From Cucumis sativus (taxonomy: Eukaryota > Streptophyta > Magnoliopsida > Cucurbitales > Cucurbitaceae), in assembly GCF_000004075.3 (NCBI RefSeq), contig NC_026655.2, forward strand, positions 18,461,489-18,525,488: a DNA stretch of 64,000 nucleotides, written 5' to 3'. Made by a program: the position numbers and the translations under genes. This document shows positions 37,554 to 50,500 of this stretch, in pieces. Under the pieces are notes generated by a model. That model ran no database searches, was not told the DNA's origin, and was given only the letters and a program-made list of their open reading frames with translations. How positions within the stretch are numbered: the first letter of the stretch is position 1; each line of letters begins with the position of its first letter.

Positions 37554-39232
37554 GTCTTCACTCTCAACCTCTCCCCTTTACAACCTCTATATGAATTGTG
37601 GAGTCATTAGTCTCTCTCTTACTTTTTGGATTAGTTCGGTCGTGGCTATGTTTAACAATTGATCAAGCCACACAGCACAGGTTAATTTTAAAACTTAATC
37701 TTTGCTTAATTTAATTTGTTTTTTTAGTATATGTTATTAACCGTATTAATGCTCTTTTGATTTTTTAACTCAATTAATTTAATGATGTAGGAAAGGGTGA
37801 ATGCAATAGAAGCTCCTCCATATCCTGTCCATTTGTCTCCATTGTCCTCGAAAATGTTCCATCATAAATTATACTTTTTAACTATGATATATTTTTTAAA
37901 AAAATTATATCTCTCATTTTAACTCGATCGCAGGGAATACATTATGATTAAAGTTTTCAGGAAAAAACTCATAATTGTTCACATTTGAATGGCATGGCCA
38001 ACTATATATTTTTAAGTTCTATGTTGCCAGAGTGCTACATGATCAAAAGTTTGTCAATTTAAGGTCTTTCTTTCAAGCTTTATATATTTCTTCAAAGATG
38101 ATCAATTGAGAAAAAAATATTACAGTTGGACTTGCGTGTGCAAGGATTAACAAGGAATATAATTCATGCACAACTAATTCGTACCTTTCCTTGGAATGGT
38201 TGAGAAATGGGAACTAAATGGTAATAAGAAGCAATAAAAAGATCAAAATTTGAGAGAACGTATTTTGATCAGGTCCACTAGTAAAGTAGTAAAGAATAAT
38301 ATAAGGAATTGAACCTTAATTCTATATCATCCATCATAGGAATTGAAATAATAAATTTTGTTAGGATTTCTGGTTGTTTCTATTATTTTTTTTCAACAAC
38401 ATTTCCAAATCAAATAAATAATTTTATCTACGATTTATTGAAACAAAAAAACTCTAAAAGGAACTAAAAATAATAATAATAAAGGACTTTTCCAATGAAT
38501 TTTTTTTTTTAAAAAAAACTTCCTTTTTATTTATAAATATTTTTATGAATTTTAGTATATTGGTATTATTTACATTTTTTTTTAAAAGGGGTGAAGACGA
38601 ATTTATTTATATATCTTCTAACAAGTAAGATTTCAATATACATATAGGAGGAGTATCTAAGTTTCTAACCACTTGCTTCTATTTTTGTTAAGAATGTTCG
38701 AGTCATCCACACATCTCTATAATGGTATGATTATAAACTATGTATTTTACTTTTGAAATCATCTCAAATGATTGTATAATAGAAGTGAAAGGATCCTACA
38801 ACTTTGGTTTCAAAACTTATAAACAATTTTAGGTTTGATGTGCTGACTTTAGCTAAGCATCTCAAAGATTATTATTTGGGTAGAGTGAACTCTTATGTTG
38901 TTGATTTTGTTTAAGCTTTGACTATTTGTTCCTATCTACTTTTCTTATAGATTTGAGGTATGACAAGAGTATCCATGCATGATCTCTACTAAATTCATAT
39001 TTCTCTTCCTAACAAAATTTATATGACTGTGTTCTCTAGTTTGGAAGTGTAATTGAGAAAATAATATGCATGGTAAAAAGCTTTTACAAGGTGTTCTTGT
39101 AATTGGAACAAAAAAAAATTATAGAACTTTTTTTTACTATTTTTTAATTAAAGTCTTATGCGTGTTTCTTATTTTTATTGTCCTCACATCTTCTAATTTC
39201 ACATATAAAAGTGAGGGGATTCCTTTCTAATA

Positions 39233-39375
39233 TTAAACTTCGATCACAAGCCCAACTAGTTTTATATGTAGAAGAAATGATATAATTTTAATACAACAAT
39301 TACGTTAAACTTCGATCATAAGCCCAACTAGTTTTATATGTAGAAGAAATGATATAATTTTAATACAACAATTAC
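39233..39375. repeat. 72-bp tandem duplication (two copies)
   Basis: Copy one is 39233-39304 and copy two 39305-39375. They differ at a single position (CACAAG against CATAAG) plus the final base. The near identity indicates a recent duplication. No coding content. Confidence 0.95.
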
Positions 39376-40145
39376 TCGAGTGAAAGATTATCAAATCAAT
39401 TACAACTAATGAAAAAGTTTGGAAACAAATTAGGAGTAAAAAAATTACTAAACATATAATAAACAATAATTATTACATGTTCCCGTCCTTCTTCCTAATT
39501 AAACTTCAATTAAACTCCTACATTGGACTTAATGATATGACCCCACAATCTTATTATGATTATATAATTATATAGTAGTTTCTTTCCTTAATCCCTTCGG
39601 TTTAGAAAAATCAAACCCCTTTTTACTCCACCTCCTTCATTGGTCCACGTGTGTCTCATTAAAGTATATACGATTATTAAACATTAGCTTAATTGCAATT
39701 TGTCATTAAATTAGAGGGAGGAAGAAGAGTTAGGGCAATTAATATTATTAGAAAAGCTTTGGAAGTGATGACGTTTCTCATTGACCTTTGTTTTTCCTTT
39801 AATTTGAAAATGATTTAATTTGTTTATGTTGATGACTTTTTGGAATTAAGAAAGAAGGAACCACACCTATTGAGAAATTACAAGTCGAAAACAAACAAAA
39901 TACTAATAAATAACTCTTTTCTTTTTTCAATATTTTATTTTTTTAATAATTAAGTTAACCAATTTGAGTGAGATCTTTATGGAAAATTATAACATCCTTC
40001 TGCTTGTCTTTCTCTTCATTCACAGAATCTAATTGCCAATTAAATGACTTTAACCTAATTTCTGTTTCATCACCCAATTAGGACCCAGCTAATTTCAAGA
40101 TCACTTTTGAGTTTTTCTTTTTCTTTTTCTTTTCAATTTTTAGTT

Positions 40146-40184
40146 GTTATTATTATTATTATTATTTATTATTATTATTATTAT
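40146..40184. repeat. (TTA)n microsatellite, interrupted
   Basis: About twelve TTA/TAT units with one break near 40167, in non-coding DNA. Confidence 0.85.
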
Positions 40185-43100
40185 ATACGAAAAAGAAACA
40201 AATTGCCTTTAGATAAGATAAGGATAAGTATGAGTACTTCTTATTCTACAAACAAATATAAAATAGAAAAATATCAATTTATCTGGAAAAATAGTTTATC
40301 AATTTTAAATCAAAAGTTTAATAATTAGAACAAATAATTATAGCAATTAAACTCTAAAACAATGTATCAATTGAACTCTAAGTTATTACATTTCGAGATA
40401 CCTCAGTCAATCATCTTAAGCTAATTGTGTGTCACGATGGATCTCTTTACATTTTTTTTTGTATAATAATGTGAAACTTATTATTGTATCAAATAAGTCC
40501 TCAAATGTCCATGAAGCAGTTTTTCTCTTGTTCGTTCATTTTATAAAAGGGAAAAACTTAAGTGCATATGAGGTAATTTTGACAAATTCTTCCTGCCTCT
40601 TTTCAAAAATATTTATTAAATTTATTTTTTATGTACGTGATGAGATTGTTGTGCATAAACATCAATGCATCTTAAAATATACTCAAGTATTGTTCTTTTA
40701 TAAAATAAACATTTGAAGAATCTATACATGTTTACGAATTTACATCAACAATATTCGAAGATAATTATAATAAAAAGTTCAAATTGATTTGTGAATATTT
40801 TAGAATTCAATTCACTCAAGTTATAAGTGTCATACGATATATAATAAATCAAAAGCTAAAAGATAAGATATAATTATTAGTTTAGAGTTGTAAAAGTATT
40901 TAGAGGTATAAATCAATATTTTGCCTAAAATAAAATAAAGGAATGTAAGAAGAAAAAAAAACGAGAGAGAGAAACAAGAGCTATAAACTAATTGATGTGT
41001 GGAATATTTGGTGGCATTATTATAATCATATCCTTATAACTTTAAAATTCTTAAGTTGATAAAAGTTGACTAATAAGGCTTAGGTTATTTCATATCCCAA
41101 GTTCAAACATCCTACATCACAACAAATCAAGTTTTGTTTTAGTTTCTATATTTATGTTGTTGCCCTACCAAAGTTACCAACCCCTTGTGTTTTGCTAATA
41201 ATTATGCACTGTTTGGTATAATGCGTCATCAAAACAAGGATAATTAAGAATTAAGAAAAAGGGTTTTCCCTTGTTTAAGATATTATGGTCAACACGTCTA
41301 ATTGTGATTTCAATGACTTTTAGATGTTCTCAAAATTTATTTTAAAGATAATCAATCCCTAAACACTGATATTGTCAAACAAAGAGGGATTGTTTATTAA
41401 GAATATTTAAGTATATGTCCCGAAGCTTCTGTAGCAATTAAGGAGTTGTTGTGTTTGAATTAAACAAACAGTCAGTATATTAGTTTTGGTGCATTATTAG
41501 GATAATTTTCTTTTGTTCAAATACAATTATATATGTGTTGGCGGGAGAAAATGCATTCGTTATTGTTGTGTGGACCTCTTTTGGGATTATTTGCCAACTT
41601 GTTTCTCCTGCTTTTGCTTTTCAAATTAACATGCATGGGAATTTTTCGTATCGGTTTGGTGTAGAGTCTACCATGGACCTACTGTAAGTTAGTTATGTGT
41701 ACAGATTAACTGGGTATATAAAAGTATGGTAAGATGTCTTCCTATGATAGATTACTTACTCTTTTATAGAGTCCATCGATAGGAAATATTTATAATGTCG
41801 ATCTATATGATCAGATGCACATATAGTTACTTAGCTTGGTAACTTCAATAATGGTCATGGTGCTTAAGATGGTAGGATGTCGAGCATAACTGTGTACAGT
41901 GTCAACTTGAAACTTCAATTGTTTTTCTTTCAACATGCTTGTTTTCTTATTTACCACTTCCCTGGACTTTAATCCACCCATAGGTTTTGGACTTTACCTG
42001 GTATAACTTTTACCGACATACACAAATATTGATAAATTTCCTAGTTTCCATGTGTATAGAGTATAATCAAGATTAATTATATATTCGTTAACTTTTAAAC
42101 TTGGCGTAGTTAATTAAAAATTAAAGTAATATAATTAGAGGATTTAAGTAGTTTAAGCTTAATTAATTAAGTATTTTGCTGTTTTGAAGTAAGAAGGAAT
42201 AACAATTGTCAAACCCCTTTTGTCCTGTTTGATTGGATTATCTTCAAAATTCGGTAACCAACGCAAACACTAATATATATGAAGAGTTCAAACATTATAA
42301 ACGTTGTTGTTATTCATCTCCTTTTACCACAGTAAAGAAGTTTCAATTGTTTGCTATTCATGACAATTTATCTTCATTGAACAGTTATATCTTCATTATA
42401 GTTTGAAAGAATTTTTTTTTCTTTTGTAAAAGTTTTAAACATCGCTAATTAATGAGTTCAACCTAAGATTATCAAGTTTTCAAGCTCATAAATAAGGGTA
42501 ATGCTCAATGAACCTAAATTTAATTATATATCATTCATACTATGGATGACCCTGAAAATCTTATTTCATAGTCGTTGTTGATAATCCTACCAGACCCTAT
42601 GAATTGATCTCTCTTTAGATCTTATTGGTTGAGCTGATCGTCCATTGACTTAAAGCTAAAATAAAACGAACTTGTTTGTTAAATATTTCTTAGCCCACCC
42701 CACTGTGTCAGATGGAGTATATATACTTTAATCATTCAAGAACGGAAAGAAAGAAAGAAAGAAAAGTGTAGTATTAAGGGTAGTGCACGTAGTAGCAGAG
42801 GTTGAAGTTGGAGGATTTGTTGTCACAGAATTTGACCCTATATGAATAGTAGTGTAGCCAATGAAGGCATGAGAGTTTTGGTAATATAGTCATTCATGAT
42901 ATATATCAACATCTCTCTCCAACCTAAAGTCAACTCTTTTATGAAAAATAACATTAAAATTGATATAGTATATGCATGGATATTCTGATATATATATCTA
43001 ATGTTGGGGGAGACTAGGAGTGGTTGGGGATAATATATACATTCCATAGAGAGTCTTTTTTATTTTATTTTATTTATTAACCAAAACCAACAATGGAGTA

Positions 43101-45294
43101 AATCAATTTGTATTTCTTTTGGTATGTTATCCTCACTACCATTATTATTATTATTTTCCAAAAAGGATGTTTCTTACCTTAAATTGAGGTTAAAGAGATA
43201 ATGATGTACCCCTTCTAATTCCATTTTACCCTCCTTGCACCCATAACCACTTCCTTTCTCAAGAAAGAAAAGTGATAAATCATTTTAGTAGTAACAATGA
43301 AGAGTTAAATAAAACAATTGAGTAAAGGTTAAAAAGATGGTAAATATAACTAAGTTTAAATTTAGCTTTTTTGAGTCTACTAAGTGGTAAATTGGAGTGA
43401 ATATTGATAAGAGTCTACTAATAATAGAGTTTATAATTAAATTAAAAAAACGTCATTCATTGTAATTAAAAAAAAAATTTAAAAAAATTGCATATAATAG
43501 TCTATCATTCATAAATCATAAATGTTAGACATTTATCAGCAGTAGAATTTGCTATATTTAGTTACAATTTTTTAAAATTATTATCATATAAAAATGAAAG
43601 AAAATGGACAAAAACAGAACATTTTTTAAAAAATTATTTACATTTAGTAAAAAATTAAGTATAATAAATTTGGTTTTGAGTGATTTTGGTGAAACGGAAG
43701 TAGTTTGTTACCTTTTCTAATTTTTTTAAAAAACCTATAATTAATTATTATAAAATTTTGGAATGATACAAGGGTCATAGCAATGGGTTCTTTTGAAAAG
43801 GAGTAAAAAACCATTTTTTCTTTTAATTTTTAGCGGATGATATTTTTTCTTTTAATTTTTAGTCGATGATACTTTTTCTTTCAGTGCATGTTATTTTATA
43901 AAATACCAAAATATTCACTTTGTCTCGATATAATTATTTCATCTTTAAATTGTAATTAATTTTTGTTACGCGTTTATGAGTTTTAATTATTTTCTACTTG
44001 GTAAAGATATAACCGCTCGTATTATAACTTCTTCCTAATATATTAGAAATCATCAACATTTTAACAAATTTAATCAATCTTATTAATTTCAAAATAACCA
44101 AATTGAATTGAATTTCAAAATAACAAAATTACTTTTTTTCAAAACGTGAATGTTAATGATACATTTAAAATCAAAATAACCTTAATTAAATTTCAAAATA
44201 ACTAAATTATTATTTTTCATAATTGGCCATACATTTTATATCAAAATAAATTTAATTTTGAATTTCAAAGTAACACAATTATTATTTTTTAAAATTGAAA
44301 AATAGCAATCTGTTTGCTATATTATCTCAAGTGGTTTGAATATCAACCTAATCAAGTTTGAAATTGTGTGAATTCAATCATTAATTTTATTTTAGAATAA
44401 GCTTAATTGAATTTTGTTTATTTTGTTTATTTTGAGCTCACATCATTTATGAAAGAAAGAAAACTGGCACTTTCGGCATATTAATTGTGTTCATCCCCAG
44501 GTAGCAACATCTCTTGGAATTAAGCATTAAACCCGACGACCATGATATAGATAATACATATCTGCCTTGTGTAACTTAATATATAGTTCGTATTTGCATG
44601 ATACCATACTAATATTGACATATCTCTTGTTTGATCTCAGCTGGTTTTGGTGAATTCTGACATTCCCGATCCATGTTCCTGAGTTGAAGTTAACATGGAG
44701 AGCTTTTCATAGCATTGATTCCACAGTCGATGAGACGAGTAAGTAAACCTTGCGCTTCCTTTTTATTTTTTCAAGTAGTCTTTTTGTTTTCTTATTCAAT
44801 TTAATGTGGAGTTCATGGTGTTGACTGTTTATCATAATCCAATCAATGCCTTCCTATGGCGTCTCATTCCGTCCAGTGAAAGTCATCTATTTTTGTTAGG
44901 TTGAAAATGGCATCAAATCAAATAATGATTCTTATAAAATTGTTATCACAATTGAACTGATGATATGTTTATGAACAGATCATGATATGTTTAGGAGTGA
45001 TTTTTAACGTCATTTTCATAATCACTTTTAATATATAAATAATCATTAAAAAGTCATTTTATTAGCATGAAAAACGCATTTGAAACTGTAAAATCAAATA
45101 TCGGATTGATTTTTGGTATTTAATATACAACTGTCTATATTTCTCCACTCCTTCTCAATTTTCATCCAATCGTTTGTGTTATATTGTTTAGGGTTAGGTC
45201 TTGATTAAGCAAATTAATAAACAACTTCGATTTTTGAAGCCTGATTTCACTTGTGATCATCTTGTAAGAGTTTGTTAAGTTAGTTGCAATTCAT

Positions 45295-45687
45295 TCAAGC
45301 AGTTCCTATAATATGCTGCTTTAGGATTGGTGGCTTTTCTTTTTGCTGATTCTTCAATGGAGCTGAACCTTTCTCAGCCTCTTTCACAATCTCATGAACT
45401 CCGTTGGCCCTCCATATGGAACTCTTGTGATTCTCAATGGGTGTAATCCACTTATCCTTTTCTTGTCATTAATTTTTGTAGCCTTTCTATCAGAAACTGT
45501 GAATGATATCCCAAACTTGATTTGATGCAAAAGTTCTTACCTCCATTCTTTCCTTTGACGCCTTTTCAAGCTTCTCTGTTGCGTCAAGTTTTTGCCTTAT
45601 GAAGTTCTCGACTCTAAATGATTTCGCTATCGTTCGAGCTCAGTCCCTCTTCTTCGTCTTTGTGTTTTTGTTCCTTGTTTTGGCCAT
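45295..45687 (-). pseudogene. Decayed two-exon gene for a Lys-rich coiled-coil protein
   Basis: On the minus strand an ATG at 45687 gives MAKTRNKNTKTKKRD and then an in-frame stop. The same frame continues beyond it as VENFIRQKLDATEKLEKASK to a good donor (GAG/GTAAGA) at 45541. A matching acceptor at 45457 leads to a second exon, 45456-45295, reading DKWITPIENHKSSIWRANGV and ending ILKQHIIGTA. The phase is kept across the intron. The charged helix-forming composition is unlike the chance frames around it. I do not recognise the family. It could be a pseudogene, or a live gene whose first exon I have placed wrongly. Confidence 0.4.
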
Positions 45688-47514
45688 GGTTGGGGTGAAG
45701 ATTTTGAGTGCAGGTTTGGAAATTTTCAAGCTGTATTATAAGGAAATTCAGAGGTGTTTTTTTGTATTCTCAAAGACCTCAAATCTCATGATAAAGCTTA
45801 TTAGAAAAGCCTAAGCAGTGTGGGAAATAAGCATCTGTTGTAGGCTCAAATTTAATTATTACTTTAAATCTATTCATAATATCACTAAAGTCGTATTTAT
45901 TTTCAAATGTTTTTAGCACTCAGAAACAGAGAATCTTGAAAATGGTCCACTGAACTAATTTATCTCTATCTTTGCCTTTTATCGTTTCTATGTTATAGTA
46001 AAAGGACTGCTAGAAACAATTTTTAAATCTTCCTTTCCCTCCTACATTTTTTATTAATTCTCATATTTTTTGTCGAGCGGTTGTAACTTTTCAAGTCAAA
46101 TCTTAAATGATTTAGTGTATTTGATGTTGATGGGATGCAACTCTTCGAGATAACTAGGATGTATCTGTTCAAAGTAACGACGTGTTACATTAGTGCGTAT
46201 CTTTTATTCTTTCAATGTGTATATGTGGAGTGAATGTGTGTAAAAAAAAAACAAAATTAGTACATATATTTATATTCTTAAAAAATTAATTGAAATATTG
46301 AGATCCAAATTTTTGGAGAAAACATTTAGAAAATAAAAAAGTTTAATTGAATGAAAGTAATAATTAATATGATGAAATAATGCATCATTTTGAGCTTTAA
46401 AAACATTAGAATAAAAATGATTGCATTATGTATGAAAATACTATAATAAAAATGAATACATTATCTAATTTCTAATTTTATTTATTATAGGTTCAAAAGT
46501 TACTATTGAAAAAAATTAATTGAAACTACAAGATTTCAGGTATTTGCTAACAACTAATCCGATAAAAGTACAATATCATGATTTATATAAGCACTCAGTT
46601 TTGGTCTAAAACAAGCAATATTTTAGAAAACAGTGTGTATTAGCTCTTAGCAATTTGTTTTCATTATAATCGGCAATGTGGGAAAACCATTGACTTCGAA
46701 ACAAACCCATTAAAGCACAGCAAAGTAAAAGCAGTGCCCATTGGAGCACACATTTGTTAAGTTTCCATGGCTTGCAATATTACACTATACACATGACGTT
46801 TGAAAATTATTTGTGAAGTAGAAATTTTTCTAAGTTTTAAAAGAAAGTTGGAACTTGAAATGGTGCATTAATGATCTAGAACAACTAACTATCTAACTTT
46901 TCGTCCTAAGTCACTACCACATGATTCAATAACATGATTTTCATTTGAGATCGTAGAGGATTTTCTACATCAAGAGTGGTTTAAAATATTTTATATGAAA
47001 AGTCAGAGGACATGTTTGAGAGGATGGAATGAAATGAGTTTGCAATGAGTTTTAATTTTAAGTCCTTGTTTAGATTGGATGCTTTGGATCTGGTTTGTAA
47101 TACAAAATCAATTCACTTTCCACCGTTTGCAACTTTATTCTCTTTCTTATTGTTTTGACACCTCATGATCTTATACCTCTGATTCTCCGCTTATTCAAAC
47201 ACTTCTCAATTTCTAGTAATTCCATTTCTAACTATTGAAAGTTTGAGAATCTTTTTTAAACAAAAGTATAAGCTTCCAAAGTGTAATGCAAACCAAGACA
47301 ATTGATGTAAGAAGGATTGAGGCAACTCATCTGCAAACTCTCTAAGGAGATTTATTGAGGATAGTCATCGATCCAAAATGATATATCATACAAATTTGGT
47401 ATAGAATATCTCATAACTGCTAAATAAAGTTTAAACATTGAAGAACTGATCATAGTGACAAGCTTCGTAAGCAAGCATGATATACAGTAGGATTGAAGTC
47501 ATGGTGAAATAACT
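45688..47514. other. Non-coding spacer
   Basis: No supported gene. The part at 45.9-47.0 kb is AT-rich. The 47.0-47.5 kb part has more even composition and probably includes the 3' UTR of the coiled-coil gene ending at 47515. Confidence 0.5.
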
Positions 47515-50500
47515 TCAAATCTTCTTCAAACCAGATAAAAATTCTTGAATATCATCCAGCTTAGCATTAGAGAAACCTGCACAACAGAAACAAGCATCAA
47601 CGAGCATGTGAGATATGATATTCAGCTTCAGAAAAGCTAAAAGCAGCTTCATTGATAATAAAGTAGCTTGAAAATCCTACCATTGTGATGGTGAGAGATG
47701 TCTCCATTTGTATGAACCTTCTCTACTTTAGCGAGCTTGGTTTCCTCCGTCCTCCTTTTCTTCAGCTTTCCTATTTTCGCACGAAGCTCCGATGCAGTTC
47801 TGATAATTTCTGAAAGAAATCAATACATGTTAAAATTCTGCTTCCTACAATAATGAATAACTTTTATATATACCTGCCGACAGTTGAAGTTTCAGTACAA
47901 CGAAATTTAATAACTAAATAATAAATTCTGTCCAAGTGGCATTCAAAATGAAAATAGCAAGAGAAGTTGCCTTAATTATTCACATACTCCAAGAAGCTCC
48001 TAAATGGAATGATTTTACAGGTGTTAAGTGTCATTTGGAACTATTAGAGTTTGTGTCAGCACGAGATACGCAAACCAGGATGATCTGCTGGAGGAGAACA
48101 TTATTTGTATATTTCATTTCGAGGATACCCTTTCATGAGTGTACGTGTAGAGTAGTGTGCATGTAAACCCAGGAGTGCACACTAGTACAAAAGTGGTCTA
48201 CGACGACAGTTATTTACTGTCGTGAATGGATTTCGCGACAATTATTTTCAGTCATAGAAGCGGGAGTCATGGAAAGGCCTTCGACGACAGTTTTTGAAAA
48301 CTGTCGCAATAGGTTATTTTATGACATGAAATAAATGTCGTTAATCAACATTCAACGACATTCAATAACTGTCATAATCTATTTTATGACATTTAATAAC
48401 TATCATCATTTCTTTATTAACGACAGTTAAATAATTGTCACGAATTCTATTATTGTGACATGTATTAATTGTCATGAATATGTTTTTTGCGACAGTTTTT
48501 TTTGTAAAAATGTCATTGTTTAGTTATTGACGACATTTTTTTCCAGTCAACGATTGTGCAATCGTAACAGTTTTTCGATAACATTAAATGTCATTGTTTT
48601 GCCATTGACGATATTTTTTTTTCAGTCAAATATAATGCAATCGTGACAGTTTTTTTTGAAAAAAAATTGTCATTGTTTATCTTATGACGACATGTTATTC
48701 CTGTCACATATAGAGCAATCGTGACAATTTATTTTGTTAAATAACTGTCATCGTTCTCCAATTTACAACAACTATTAACTATCACAAATTCTTTTGTTAC
48801 GTCATTTATTTCCTGTTCCACATTTCTCAATTTCCTATAGTTTTTTCCTGTTCTCCATGCAGCTCCACCATTACACGAACCATTAGATTGACAATAATGT
48901 AGCTGAGAATGACAATTTTGAAATTATACAAGTTTCACACCAATGTACAAAAAAATAGCCAACACTTTAATATATATACACTATAATACGATTTATAATA
49001 TTTGTACATCTTAATACAAGTTTCAATAATCCACATGTACAAAATACTAGGCCTTAATCAAAAAATATTTTAAATAGCATTCGAATATATTTGACTAGAC
49101 CAACCGAGAATGTTCGTTTCTGGAAATGATATTTGAAGTTGTCCACTCCAGTTGAACCTACAAAGACAACCTGAATATAAGTATCCATAACACATACACA
49201 GTCAATCAATAACTAAATCAATGTCTCAACAAAATACAGAACATAAACAAGAACTTCAACACTTGATTCCATGAAATGAAAAGAGAAGACCATGAGGACT
49301 ACATTAGGCAAACACAGCAAACAAAAACATACTGCTACTCTTTCTCTCTAGAATACACATACCAAAAACATACCCCATCTCACTCTCCCATTCTCTATCA
49401 AGGAGAAGAAGAACGTCCAACCAAATGGCCACTGCAAATTGAACAACTTCTTGGGTTGTTCCTAGTCCTTAGAACAAAACAGCCTACGACAATACATGTA
49501 CGACAATTTGTAATCCTTAGAGTTGAACAGTTTGTATTATGCAATCATCGCCAATAAAGATGAACTATGAATAATCATGTACCAATTCTCTCAAATTATT
49601 AAAACGAATAGGAAGATTACAGCAACTACTCAGGTTCAGGAACAAAAAAAGTGCTACAGGTATTGACATACCATTCATTGTTGGTTTGCGACAATGTAGG
49701 TCTATACCGTCTTACTTGAATGAAGTGCCCAGCATTATCCCATGTGTATGACAAAGCTGTCCATATTTTGGAAGACCGCAGTACTGAATTACAAAAACCA
49801 ATTAGACAGCACATTGCAAAAATATACATCTCTAATCCCCAATCCATATATTAAACATTCAAAGGTAGTGAACCAAGGACACAAGCAAATAATCACCTTC
49901 AGCAGTTATTTGATTGCAAGAAGATTCATATCCCAATGCAGTATGGCACCAAATACCAAAATTCTATGAGCCAGTCACATATATATCGAACTCTTCCTAA
50001 GAAACATATAAGCAAACACACATTCATATCCACTTACTTAAAAGCAAGTCACATATACTTAGATGTGATAAAATTACCATTCACTTACCCCTTTCATGCT
50101 TAAGTCTGTTCAAAAGAATGCGCTTAACATTTTCTTGTGTGTCGTTCGGGTTTAACAAAATTATATTAACAAAAAACCCCACAAAATACTTCAAAAAATG
50201 TTGTTTCCTAATCTGGTGCTAAGCACGTACATCGTGCTTAGAAAGGAACTCCGCCAATTCCGATCTAACTTCATCGATTTCATCTTGACAGTACGTACGA
50301 GGTAAACTTTTCATCTGTAAATAATGAAGTCGTTAAGAATTATTTTCATTCCAAACAATGACATAAAGTGGTTCGAAAACTCTAATACTTACGACATCTA
50401 CAATTGAAGTACTCCTCGAAGAAATTATGTCCCGCATGAATCGCATAACATAGTATTCGCATTCTACCACCCCATTTTGTTTGGGACACTGGATGTAGAA

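Larger units (their letters stand above)
37554..45294. other. Long gene-poor region upstream of MYB36
   Basis: No supported gene in nearly 8 kb. The first kilobase or two should hold MYB36 promoter sequence. There is a 72-bp tandem duplication at 39.2 kb, a (TTA)n tract at 40.15 kb and a diverged inverted-repeat element near 43.5 kb. A patch at 41640-42010 and another at 44480-44760 have more balanced composition but no open frame of note. Confidence 0.55.

Noticed and set aside
48197-48790. Regular short repeats that might suggest a CRISPR-like array
   Set aside because: This is a plant nuclear genome; the motif occurs in both orientations with irregular spacing and belongs to the CACTA subterminal region.
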